From the NCBI GenBank assembly GCA_023435265.1, contig JAEYRZ010000114.1, positions 1 through 64,000 on the forward strand: 64,000 bases of DNA, in the 5' to 3' direction. Numbering within the stretch: position 1 is the stretch's first letter; the number at the start of each line of letters is the position of its first letter. The DNA is from Pseudomonadota bacterium (GTDB lineage Bacteria > Desulfobacterota > Desulfobacteria > Desulfobacterales > Desulfosarcinaceae). The position numbers and the translations under genes were made by a program. Shown piece by piece: positions 7,537-15,931 of this stretch. The notes under the pieces are model-generated. The model worked only from the letters and a program-made list of their open reading frames with translations, did no database searches and was not told the origin of the DNA.

Positions 7537-8724
7537 CTACACCTCTTCCCATTCTTCGACGAAGCGCGTGATGGTCATCCCTCTCGACTTGAGCTCACGC
7601 AACAGATCCTCGGCCGGCACATCGCGGGTGGGCGAGAGCACCCCGCGGGCGGCAATCCGGCCGTCGAGAATCATCTGCGCGCCGATGCTGGCAGTATATC
7701 CGACCGTGCGGTTCATGGCGAAAAGCCCGGTGGCCAGGTCGCGGTAATCGACCAGCTGATAGGTCACCCGGCGCGAGCGACCCTCCTTGCGGCCCCAGGC
7801 CTTGACGCGCAGCACGATCACGTCGCGTTCGTGGGGAGCGAACTGCAGCCGGGGGGTCAGATGACGCACCAGGAACTGCCGGGGGCTGATTTCGTCCCGG
7901 CCGACCACAAGGGGCGCGTCCTCCAGAAATCCCAGGGCGGCCATCTGCAGCCAGAAGCTGCGGTGTCCGGGATAGCGCAACGCAAAACGGCCCATATCGC
8001 GGATGGTATCGCCCAGCCCGAATACATCGACATAGTGAATGGCATCACCGTTGGGATAGGCTTCCAGCGGTCCGAGACCCTCGATCTCGACGGTGTGGCC
8101 GTGCTCTTCTTTGAAGATTTCCTCGCCTGCGATGGTGACCTCCCGCCCCTGCCGGAGCATGCGTGCCGGCCGCTTGTAGGCCTTGAGGACACCGTCGAAG
8201 GTCCAGGTGATTTTGTAATGCAGCGGGTTGTGGTCGGCGCAGCTGCGTTCGGGCAGGCCGGTGCCGTAGGAGTACAAACCGTGGACCTCATCCAGCTCGC
8301 CGAGGGCCAGCCGCGCCAGTACCAGATCGATGCCTGGATCCATGCCCATTTCGGGCAGCACGGTCACGCCCCGGTCGCGGGCCCCGGCATCCAGCTCGTT
8401 CACGCGTCCGGCATAACTGCTGCTGACGAAATTGCAGCCCGCTTCCACCGCGGCGCGCGCCATGGGGTAGTTGAAGTCGGCCGGCAGCATGGAGACCAGG
8501 ACATCCGGCCGCACCGCTGCGATCAGGCTGCGCAGCTGGTTCTCGTCGGACGCATCCAGGCCGACCACCCGGCTGCGCGTGTAGCCGTGCTGCTGAAGGT
8601 ATTCCCCGGCCGTGCGGGGGTCCATTTCCGCGACCACGATTTCCGAAATGCCATCATTGCGGGACAGGTCGTGAATGACCGCCTTGCCTTGCAGGCCCAA
8701 ACCGAGCTGCAATACGGTAGACAT
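7537..8724 (-). CDS. Saccharopine dehydrogenase-like NAD(P)-binding oxidoreductase
   Basis: 395 residues with an N-terminal Rossmann motif (LGLGLQGKAVIHDL), the SMLPADFNYPMARAAVEAGCNFV stretch typical of the saccharopine dehydrogenase superfamily split across the fold, then LPEMGMDPGIDLVLA. Relatives reduce or cleave secondary-amine amino acids such as saccharopine or carboxynorspermidine. The gene lies in a peptide-type ABC importer operon, so an imported opine-like or N-substituted amino acid is a plausible substrate; that is inference. GGAG lies upstream of the ATG. A 169 bp AT-richer gap separates it from the permease gene and could hold an internal promoter, but I see no convincing one. 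Confidence 0.87.
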   Translation of the reverse strand: MSTVLQLGLGLQGKAVIHDLSRNDGISEIVVAEMDPRTAGEYLQQHGYTRSRVVGLDASDENQLRSLIAAVRPDVLVSMLPADFNYPMARAAVEAGCNFVSSSYAGRVNELDAGARDRGVTVLPEMGMDPGIDLVLARLALGELDEVHGLYSYGTGLPERSCADHNPLHYKITWTFDGVLKAYKRPARMLRQGREVTIAGEEIFKEEHGHTVEIEGLGPLEAYPNGDAIHYVDVFGLGDTIRDMGRFALRYPGHRSFWLQMAALGFLEDAPLVVGRDEISPRQFLVRHLTPRLQFAPHERDVIVLRVKAWGRKEGRSRRVTYQLVDYRDLATGLFAMNRTVGYTASIGAQMILDGRIAARGVLSPTRDVPAEDLLRELKSRGMTITRFVEEWEEV

Positions 8725-8893
8725 GATTTCGCTCCATCTCCTGTTTTAATTTTTACGATATTCTTATGCGGATGTCTAAATGCTCAAGTCGTCAGATTGC
8801 CTTAGCGCACCGGTGTGCCGGGGTATCAAACTTAAAACGCGAGCTTCGCAATCCTTCATTTTTTGCCTTTTATCATCCTTGTACAGCACCCTT

Positions 8894-9808
8894 CTAAATG
8901 TTCCTCAACCGCGGGTCGAGGGCGTCGCGCAATCCATCGCCCAGCAGATTGATCGATAAAATCGTCACCATGATGGCGATCCCGGGCAGCGTCACCAGCC
9001 ACCAGGCATCGGTGATGTACAGGCGCCCTTCGGCCAGCATGCGGCCCCAGGTGGGCATGGGCGGCGGCACTCCCATTCCGAGGAAGGAGAGCCCGCTTTC
9101 CCAGATGATGATGTTGGCCACGCGCAGCGTTCCCAGTACCAGCAGCGGCGAGACGACATTGGGCAGTATGTGGCGGAAGAGGATCACGCGATGGGGCGTT
9201 CCGATCGCCCGCGAGGCTTCCACGAACTCCTTCTGCTTGAGCGAAAGCACGCTGCCCCGGATCGTGCGGGCATAGGTCACCCAATCCGAAAGGCCCAGCA
9301 CCAGGATCAGGTTGAAAATCGAGTTGCCCAGCACGGCGATCACCGAAATGGTCAGCAGCATGAACGGGTAGGCCATGAAGATGTCGGCGACGCGCATGAT
9401 CAGGCTGTCCAGCTTGCCGCCGTAATAGCCCGAGACCAGGCCCAGCAGAATTCCGGCCGCTTCCGCCACCAGCACGGCCGAAAAACCGACCAGCAGCGAC
9501 ACCCGGGAGCCATGCAGCAGGCGCGCCAGGATATCGCGGCCCAGATTGTCCGTGCCCAGGGGATAGGCCCAGCTTCCGCCTTCCTGCCATACCGGCGGCG
9601 TGAAGCGCGCCAGAAGCTCCTGCTCCAGCGGGTCGACCCGGTAGAGCAGTGGGAAGCCGATGCTCACCATCAGCACCGCGGCCAGCAGAACGCCGCCGGC
9701 CAGCGCGCTGGGGCGCCGGGCCACTTCGCGCAGGGTTCCGGCCGCGTACCGCAGCCTCGGCCCGATGCGGTCGGCCAGGGCGGCCGTGATCGAGAGCGAT
9801 GGATTCAC
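8894..9808 (-). CDS. ABC transporter permease, DppC/OppC type
   Basis: 304 residues starting at GTG 9808 inside the GTGA overlap with the upstream permease. It has an N-terminal OppC-type segment, about six transmembrane helices, and the family motif GTDNLGRDILARLLHG followed by the cytoplasmic EAA loop (EASRAIGTPHRVILFRHILP). It forms the inner-membrane channel with the DppB-like partner. Members import oligopeptides, opines, nickel chelates or sugars, and the sequence does not settle which. Confidence 0.93.
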   Translation of the reverse strand: MNPSLSITAALADRIGPRLRYAAGTLREVARRPSALAGGVLLAAVLMVSIGFPLLYRVDPLEQELLARFTPPVWQEGGSWAYPLGTDNLGRDILARLLHGSRVSLLVGFSAVLVAEAAGILLGLVSGYYGGKLDSLIMRVADIFMAYPFMLLTISVIAVLGNSIFNLILVLGLSDWVTYARTIRGSVLSLKQKEFVEASRAIGTPHRVILFRHILPNVVSPLLVLGTLRVANIIIWESGLSFLGMGVPPPMPTWGRMLAEGRLYITDAWWLVTLPGIAIMVTILSINLLGDGLRDALDPRLRNI

Positions 9809-10731
9809 TTGTCCTCGAAGTAGCTGATCTGGGGGTCGAGCACCATGTAGAGCATGTCCACCACCAGGTTGACGATGACGAAGAGTACCGCCAGCACCAG
9901 AACGATGGCCTGGACCAGCGGGTAGTCCCGGTTGAAGATGGCCTGCACCACCAGGCGACCCACGCCCGGCCAGGCGAAAACGGTCTCGATGATCACCGTA
10001 CCGCCGAGCAGAAAACCGAACTGCATGCCCGCGACGGTGACGATCGGTATCAGTGCGTTCTTGAAGGCGTGTTTGCCGATGACCACCACCTCCCGCAGTC
10101 CTTTGGAACGTGCGGTACGGATGTAGTCGAGGCTGAGCACCTCGAGCATGACCGAGCGCGTCAGGCGCGCAAACATCGCCATCAGGCTCAAGCCGAGGGC
10201 CACGGCGGGCATGATCAGGTGGGCCAGCGTACCGCGGCCCGACGTGGGCAGCCAGCCCAGTTGCACCGAGAACAGCAGGATCAGCATGATTCCCAGCCAG
10301 AAATGGGGCATCGACAAGCCGAACAGCGCGCCCAGCATGCTGCCCATGTCCAGCAGGGAGCCGCGTTTCACGGCCGAAACGATCCCCAGGGGGATGGCCA
10401 CCAACAAGGCGATGAGCATGGCGGCTGCGGCTAGTTCGAGACTGGCCGGCAGCCGCTCGAGGATCAGCTCCATGGCCGGCACTTTGTAATACAGCGAATC
10501 GCCGAAACGGCCGCTCAGCGCCTGCCGGACAAAGCGGCCGTACTGCACGACCAGTGGGTCGTTGAACCCGAGCTGTTCGCGCAGCCGTTCGATTTGTTCA
10601 TGCGAGGCATCGGCCGGCAGCATCATCATGACCGGGTCGCCGGACAAATGGATGAAAAAGAAGCTGATCATCGAAATGCCGGCGACCACCAGGACCGTGT
10701 GCCAGAGCCTTTTGAAAAGAAACTGCAGCAT
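9805..10731 (-). CDS. ABC transporter permease, DppB/OppB type
   Basis: 308 residues. It starts with the typical OppB pattern (MLQFLFKRLWHTVLVV, then FFFIHLSGDPVMMMLP), has about six membrane helices, and carries the conserved GRLVVQAIFNRDYPLVQ segment and an EAA-type loop (RTARSKGLREVVVIGKHAFKN is the region). The start is seven bases after the stop of the binding-protein gene and the stop overlaps the DppC-like start, so the pair is translationally coupled. Confidence 0.93.
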   Translation of the reverse strand: MLQFLFKRLWHTVLVVAGISMISFFFIHLSGDPVMMMLPADASHEQIERLREQLGFNDPLVVQYGRFVRQALSGRFGDSLYYKVPAMELILERLPASLELAAAAMLIALLVAIPLGIVSAVKRGSLLDMGSMLGALFGLSMPHFWLGIMLILLFSVQLGWLPTSGRGTLAHLIMPAVALGLSLMAMFARLTRSVMLEVLSLDYIRTARSKGLREVVVIGKHAFKNALIPIVTVAGMQFGFLLGGTVIIETVFAWPGVGRLVVQAIFNRDYPLVQAIVLVLAVLFVIVNLVVDMLYMVLDPQISYFEDK

Positions 10732-10737
10732 AAACCT

Positions 10738-12231
10738 TTATTTCTTGGGCTTGGCGTAGCGCATGTTCAGGAAGCCGTCGCGGCGTCCCTGATAGTCGAC
10801 GGCGTTGGCCACCCCGAACACCTCGGGCACCACATACAGGTACGCCCAGGGCGCATCCCGATAGAGCATTTCATCGATCTGAGCATAGGCCTTGGCGCGT
10901 TCGGTGCGGTCCATGATCGTGCGTGCCTTGTCGAGCAGATCGTCCACGGCCGGATTTTTGTAGTAGTAGTCGCGGCTCTTGGAGTGGAACAGCGGGTAGA
11001 CGTAGCGGTCGGGCTCGGGGGCGTCGTCCCAGAAATAGATGAACATCTGGTGCTGTTTGCCCTTGTAGCGCTCCCACATCACGGCGCGCTCGAACGGCTC
11101 GAGGGTCACCTTGAATCCCGCCTTGGTCATGTTGGCGGCGATCGCCTCGGCCTGCTCTTGGATCTGGGACATATAGGTGGGATACGCCAGGCGAACGGCC
11201 AGACCGTCGGCATGGCCGGCTTCCTTGAGCAGTGCGCGCGCCTTTTCGGGATCGTAGGCATACGGCTTCAGATTGGGGCTGGCGCCGAAGGTGCGGGGGC
11301 TGATCGGGCCGTTGCAGATGATGGCCTTACCATCGAAAAGCGCCTTGTTGATCAGCGGGCGATCGATGGCGTGATTGACCGCCTGCCGGACGCGCAGATC
11401 GTTGAAGGGCGGATCATAGGTGTTCAGTCCCAGGTAGGGCATGGTGCCCATCTGCGGCGTGAGATAGGCCTTTTTCGAATCGGTTATTTTCTTGCGCTGA
11501 TTGATCGCGATGCCGCTGACCACGTCGACTTCGCCGGTCAAAAGCGCGGCCAGGCGCGAGGCCTCTTCCGGATTGGCTTTGAAGATCACGGTCTTGTAGG
11601 CCGGTTTGGGTCCGTAATATTTATCGAAGGCCTCGAACACGATCTCTTCGCCGCGGACCCATTTCTTCAGACGGTAGGGGCCGCTGCCGATCGGGTCGGT
11701 GTTGTATTTGGCGTCGCCCACTTCCTGAATGTATTTGGGCGGCTGGATCGGGAGGTAGTATCCCAGCATGTAAAGGCCGGGTGCGTATGGCTGGGCGGTC
11801 TTGATGGTGAAGGTGTAATCGTCGAGCACAGTAAGTTCGGTGAAGGCCGAGAGCTTGCCTTTGTGCGGGTTTTTCAGCTCCTCTTTGTTGGAGCGTTCGA
11901 AGGAGAACTTCACGGCCGCGGCGTTGACCGGTTCGCCGTTGTGGAACACGGCATCCTTGCGCAGCGTAATTTTCCAGGTGGTGTCGTCCACCCGCTCCCA
12001 TTTTTCGGCCAGCGCCGGTTTGACCGTGGCGTCTTCCTGGGGGTGGAACAGGGTGTCATGAATGTTGTAGCAGGCGCTCATGGTGGTCTGAATCGAGCTT
12101 TGTAGCAGATCCAGGCCGACCGGTTCGGCCTCCTGGAGCACCACCAGCGTGTCCTTGGCCGCGGCCGGACCGGCCAGCCAGGCCAGGCAGATCGAAACCA
12201 GGACAATCCATTTCAATGTGTTTCTTTTCAT
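10738..12231 (-). CDS. ABC transporter solute-binding protein, family 5 (DppA/OppA-like)
   Basis: 497 residues from ATG 12231, placed six bases after GGAGG. The N-terminus is a Sec signal peptide (KRNTLKWIVLVSICLAWLAG, cleavage near AAA-KD), so it acts in the periplasm. Family 5 marks include the LAEKWERVDDTTWKITLRKD segment, the FNDLRVRQAVNHAIDR segment and the IGSGPYRLKKW segment. These receptors bind peptides, opines, heme or nickel chelates. It sits between the ATPase and permease genes of the same operon. Confidence 0.94.
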   Translation of the reverse strand: MKRNTLKWIVLVSICLAWLAGPAAAKDTLVVLQEAEPVGLDLLQSSIQTTMSACYNIHDTLFHPQEDATVKPALAEKWERVDDTTWKITLRKDAVFHNGEPVNAAAVKFSFERSNKEELKNPHKGKLSAFTELTVLDDYTFTIKTAQPYAPGLYMLGYYLPIQPPKYIQEVGDAKYNTDPIGSGPYRLKKWVRGEEIVFEAFDKYYGPKPAYKTVIFKANPEEASRLAALLTGEVDVVSGIAINQRKKITDSKKAYLTPQMGTMPYLGLNTYDPPFNDLRVRQAVNHAIDRPLINKALFDGKAIICNGPISPRTFGASPNLKPYAYDPEKARALLKEAGHADGLAVRLAYPTYMSQIQEQAEAIAANMTKAGFKVTLEPFERAVMWERYKGKQHQMFIYFWDDAPEPDRYVYPLFHSKSRDYYYKNPAVDDLLDKARTIMDRTERAKAYAQIDEMLYRDAPWAYLYVVPEVFGVANAVDYQGRRDGFLNMRYAKPKK

Positions 12232-12255
12232 CACCGACCTCCTTTGTTTTTTGTT

Positions 12256-13275
12256 TTAAGCGAACGCTCCTGTTTCCGTCTCAGAGCTTTCCCGCGGCCC
12301 CTCGGGATAGAGGTGGCAGGCGGCAATGTGCCCATCGCCGACCCTGCGCGGCGCCGGCATCTCCCGCTCGCAGATTGGCATGCGTTGCGGGCAGCGCGGG
12401 TGAAAACGGCATCCGGGCGGCGGCTTGATCGGCGACGGCACGTCCCCTTGGAGAATGATGCGCCGGCGGCGGCGGCGTGGATCGGGTGCGGGCACCGCCG
12501 ACAAAAGGGCCTGCGTATAGGGGTGATGCGGTGAATCGAAGAGGGCCGCCGTACCGGCGCTCTCCACGATCTGCCCCAGGTACATGACCGCCACGCGATG
12601 GCTGACATGCCGGATGACCCCCAGGTCATGCGAAATGATGATGTAGGAAAACCGGAATTGCCGCTGCAGACGCATCATCAAATTGATGATCTGCGCCTGC
12701 ACCGATACATCCAGCGCCGACACCGGCTCGTCGCCGATGATCACTTCGGGCTGCAGCACCAGGGCCCGCGCGATCATGATGCGCTGGCGCTGGCCGCCTG
12801 AAAACTCGTGCGGGAAACGCTGCATGTGTTCGGGCAGCAGACCCACCGTGCGCAGCATCTCGGCCACCCGTGCGCGGCGCTCGCTGCCACTGCCGGCGCG
12901 ATGGGTGAGGAGCGGTTCCTCCACGATGCGTTCGACGGTCAGCCGCGGGTTGAGCGATCCGAACGGATCCTGAAAGATCATCTGCATCTGCCGCCGCATG
13001 CGCCGCTCGGCGGCGGCGTCCATGGCCATGACCGCTTCACCCTTGAACAGCACCCGGCCCGCGGTGGGTCGGATCAGCCGCAGGATGGCGCGTCCGGCAG
13101 TGGATTTGCCGCACCCCGATTCGCCCACCAGCCCGAGCGTCTCCTCCGGCCCCAGGCTCAGGGAGATGCCGTCCACGGCATGCACCACTTCGCGGCGGCT
13201 GCGCCAGAAGCCGCGGCGGACCGGGAAATGTTTGACAAGGTTGTGGACTTCCAGAAGCGGGGTCGTCGCGTTCAT
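12256..13275 (-). CDS. ABC transporter ATP-binding protein, OppF/DppF type
   Basis: 339 residues with Walker [18 protein letters not shown], signature LSGGQ-equivalent FSGGQRQRIMIARAL, Walker B IIGDEPVSALDVSVQ, and the C-terminal oligopeptide-transporter extension with the cysteine motif of this family (CRFHPRCPQRMPICERE), often linked to an iron-sulfur site. It starts one base after the OppD-like stop and energises import together with that protein. Confidence 0.94.
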   Translation of the reverse strand: MNATTPLLEVHNLVKHFPVRRGFWRSRREVVHAVDGISLSLGPEETLGLVGESGCGKSTAGRAILRLIRPTAGRVLFKGEAVMAMDAAAERRMRRQMQMIFQDPFGSLNPRLTVERIVEEPLLTHRAGSGSERRARVAEMLRTVGLLPEHMQRFPHEFSGGQRQRIMIARALVLQPEVIIGDEPVSALDVSVQAQIINLMMRLQRQFRFSYIIISHDLGVIRHVSHRVAVMYLGQIVESAGTAALFDSPHHPYTQALLSAVPAPDPRRRRRRIILQGDVPSPIKPPPGCRFHPRCPQRMPICEREMPAPRRVGDGHIAACHLYPEGPRESSETETGAFA

Positions 13276-13276
13276 C

Positions 13277-14236
13277 TCACACCATCCAGCAGGCGGCGCG
13301 ATGTCCGGCGGCCACCTCGTGCAGTTCCGGCATCCGCTCGCGGCAGATATCGCCCGCGAGGAGGCAGCGCGGGTTGAACGGGCACCCCGGCGGCAGCGCC
13401 AGCAGACTGGGCACCACCCCCTTGATCTCGTACAGCTCCCCGCCGCTTCCGACCAGCGCGGGAATGGCGCGCATCAAGCCACGGGTGTAGGGATGCAGCG
13501 GGTTTTCGAACAATGCGAGGGTGTCTGCGGTCTCGACGATGCGCCCGGTATACATGACCGCCACGCGGTCTGCGGTCTCGGCGATGACGCCCAGATCATG
13601 GGAAATGATGATGATTGCGGTCTCCAGTTCGCGCCGCAGCTGGTTCATCAATTCCAGTATCTGGGCCTGGATGGTGACGTCCAGGGCCGTGGTCGGTTCG
13701 TCCGCGATCAACAGCGCCGGCCGGCAGGCCAGCGCCATGGCGATCATGACCCGCTGCCGCATCCCTCCGGACAGTTGATAGGGATATTCGCGGAGACGCC
13801 GCCGGGGCGCCGGAACCCCCACTTTGGCCAGCATCTCCTCCGACTTTTGAAGCGCCGCACCGCCATCCAGTTGCCAGTGGACGCGAAAGACTTCCGACAG
13901 CTGATTGCCGATCGTAAAAACCGGATTGAGCGCCGTCATAGGCTCCTGGAAGATCATGCTGATGCGGTTGCCCCGGATCCGGCGCAACGCATCGGCCGGG
14001 GCGGTGAGCAGGTCCCGGCCCTCGAAAAGGATCCGTCCGCCGGCGAAAAAGGCCGGCGGCATGGGCAGCAGCCGCAGAATCGAGAGTGACAGCACGCTCT
14101 TGCCGCAGCCCGATTCCCCGACGATACCCAGCACTTCACCCGCGTCCAAACCGATACTGACCTGATCGACCGCCTGTACGATGCCGTGCGGCGTCTGGAA
14201 GTGGGTGCTCAGATCCTGAATTTCGAGCAGGGTCAT
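13277..14236 (-). CDS. ABC transporter ATP-binding protein, OppD/DppD type
   Basis: 319 residues; first gene of the minus-strand operon. Walker [16 protein letters not shown], signature [15 protein letters not shown], Walker [16 protein letters not shown], and the terminal [14 protein letters not shown] cysteine segment are all present. The start at 14236 has AGAAGG four bases upstream. The operon continues through OppF, binding protein, two permeases, saccharopine-dehydrogenase-like, HTH-DctP and MmgE/PrpD genes over more than 9 kb. Confidence 0.94.
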   Translation of the reverse strand: MTLLEIQDLSTHFQTPHGIVQAVDQVSIGLDAGEVLGIVGESGCGKSVLSLSILRLLPMPPAFFAGGRILFEGRDLLTAPADALRRIRGNRISMIFQEPMTALNPVFTIGNQLSEVFRVHWQLDGGAALQKSEEMLAKVGVPAPRRRLREYPYQLSGGMRQRVMIAMALACRPALLIADEPTTALDVTIQAQILELMNQLRRELETAIIIISHDLGVIAETADRVAVMYTGRIVETADTLALFENPLHPYTRGLMRAIPALVGSGGELYEIKGVVPSLLALPPGCPFNPRCLLAGDICRERMPELHEVAAGHRAACWMV

Positions 14237-14368
14237 GCAGCCTTCTCGAATCCCGAAGGTTTATGGCGCCGTCCCAAAAGCGGACGATTACGAATCCATC
14301 AAGATGGAGCGATGGATATTTTCGAGGTTGGGTTATGAATGTCAGGAAACTTGTTTCAGCTCAGAAAT

Positions 14369-14398
14369 TGAATAACCGTTACGAATTATTCTTGTCAA
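14369..14398 (-). promoter_or_regulatory. Possible sigma-70 promoter of the ABC importer operon
   Basis: On the minus strand a consensus TTGACA (14393-14398) is followed after 18 bp by a weak TATTCA (14369-14374), about 135 bp before the OppD start in the AT-richest part of this intergenic region. The -35 is perfect but the -10 is poor. Confidence 0.3.
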
Positions 14399-14453
14399 GA
14401 ATATTGACCCGCTCGCGAAGCGCAGAATCGTTTCCGGCATCGGCCGCTGCCGT

Positions 14454-15170
14454 TCAGCCGGAGCCGCCCGGGCCGGACGCAAGTTCGATAAACTGCCGAG
14501 CCAGCTGCGGACCGGTTCCCGCATCTTCATGCTTGAAGAAAACGTAGACCGTTCTCCAGTTCGGGGCCTCGATGCGCGCCACCCAGTTTCGAAGGGCCGG
14601 AAGGGGATACTCCGTTCGCCGCAGGCGCAAGTATCCCCAATCCGAAATGCGCTCCAGGCGAAGCAGCGCATCATCCCCAGTGTCCGAGCAGCACAGGGCG
14701 GCGTGCCGGTCACGCAGCAGCGTGTAGACCGAATCATCGAACCAGGATGGGTGGCGGAATTCGAATACGACCCGGCCGACAGGAGGCAGGCCGGCCACGA
14801 AATCGGTCAGCAGAGAAAGGTCCCGGTGCAGGTAGGGCGGAAGTTGAAACAGGACCGCTCCCAGCCGTTCGCCCAGAACGGCCGCTGCTTTGTAAAAATA
14901 TTCGATTTCAGCGGCCTTGTTTCTCAGCGGCTTGGCGTGCGTGATGGCGCGCGGCGCCTTGAGGACGAACCGGAATCGTTCGGGAACCTGGCCGGACCAC
15001 GCCTCGAGTATGGCGGCGGACGGCATCCGGTAGAAGGTGTTGTTGATCTCCACCGCAGGCAGGCGGGCGCTGTAATAACGCAGCATCTCCTTGCCTGGCA
15101 GTTCCTTGGGGTAGAAGGGTCCCTTCCATTCCTTGTAGCTGTAGCCGCTCGTCCCGCAATATAACTGCAT
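14454..15170 (-). CDS. DUF72 family protein
   Basis: 238 residues. The N-terminal YCGTSGYSYKEWKGPFYP and the later EINNTFYRMP, FKAPRAITH-like and VVFEFRHPSWF segments are diagnostic of the DUF72 TIM-barrel family (YecE-like). The biochemical role is unknown; relatives often occur near DNA-repair or stress genes. It ends about 220 bp from the divergently placed OppD start. The ribosome-binding site is weak. Confidence 0.92.
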   Translation of the reverse strand: MQLYCGTSGYSYKEWKGPFYPKELPGKEMLRYYSARLPAVEINNTFYRMPSAAILEAWSGQVPERFRFVLKAPRAITHAKPLRNKAAEIEYFYKAAAVLGERLGAVLFQLPPYLHRDLSLLTDFVAGLPPVGRVVFEFRHPSWFDDSVYTLLRDRHAALCCSDTGDDALLRLERISDWGYLRLRRTEYPLPALRNWVARIEAPNWRTVYVFFKHEDAGTGPQLARQFIELASGPGGSG

Positions 15171-15280
15171 AGAAAAGGCCCCGCGTGAAGATGTCCTGCA
15201 GCGCTCCCGAACGGTTCACCTTAAATGAGAACCGCACCGGGAGCGATGCAGGATGGACCTGAGAAAGGCCGCAAGAAACC

Positions 15281-15871
15281 CTAAGAGACGATTTTCCGCG
15301 AGGGGACGGAGCCGTCTTCGAGATAGGCGTGCTCCAGCCGGTCGAGCAATCGATGAAATGCTTCGTGCCGTCCCGCACCGATTTTTGTTTCCTCGATCCG
15401 GTCGAACCCCTCCTTGAGCGCGGCCTGTTCGGCCGGCGAAAGGTGATGCAACGCGAGTGGGAAGAGGACCTGGTTTTCCTTGTGGATATGACGGCTCAGC
15501 AGGTCGATGTAGGACAGCGCATGATTTTTGATGGTCTGGAGCGCGCGCGGGTCCCCGTTAAGATGATCGGCGAGTCCGCGCTTCATTCCGGCGACATGCC
15601 GGCGGCCCTGCGCGTGCTCTTCGAGCATCACCCCGATCGGGCCGCCGGTGCGGCTGACGCCGACCGCTTCGAGGGCCGGGAAGAGCAGCTCTTCCTCTTT
15701 CGAGTGGTGGCAGCGGTCGACGAAAACGGCGAAAAATTCGAGCAGCTGCTCCAGGTCCGCCGGGTTCGAAATGCGCTGGTCGCGGTCGATCTCGTTGCCA
15801 ATGCGACCCAGTATGCGCAGCGTGAGCCGGACGGCTTCATGCTCATCGATAAGTTCCTGGATGGGATTCAT
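15281..15871 (-). CDS. Hemerythrin-domain protein
   Basis: 196 residues forming a four-helix bundle with the di-iron ligand pattern: an N-terminal DEHEAVR histidine, RCHHSKEEELLFPAL, MLEEHAQGRRHV and SRHIHKENQVLFPLA. It resembles the YtfE/RIC-related and bacterial hemerythrin domains but lacks the N-terminal ScdA/DUF542 cysteine domain of RIC proteins. Likely cytoplasmic oxygen- or NO-responsive di-iron protein. It follows the first qNOR gene by 60 bp on the same strand, so co-expression under NorR is plausible. Confidence 0.9.
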   Translation of the reverse strand: MNPIQELIDEHEAVRLTLRILGRIGNEIDRDQRISNPADLEQLLEFFAVFVDRCHHSKEEELLFPALEAVGVSRTGGPIGVMLEEHAQGRRHVAGMKRGLADHLNGDPRALQTIKNHALSYIDLLSRHIHKENQVLFPLALHHLSPAEQAALKEGFDRIEETKIGAGRHEAFHRLLDRLEHAYLEDGSVPSRKIVS

Positions 15872-15931
15872 CGTGATTCTCCTTTCGGTTGACCGTGTCC
15901 CGCCGCGGATGCGGCAGAGGCACGGTGGTAT

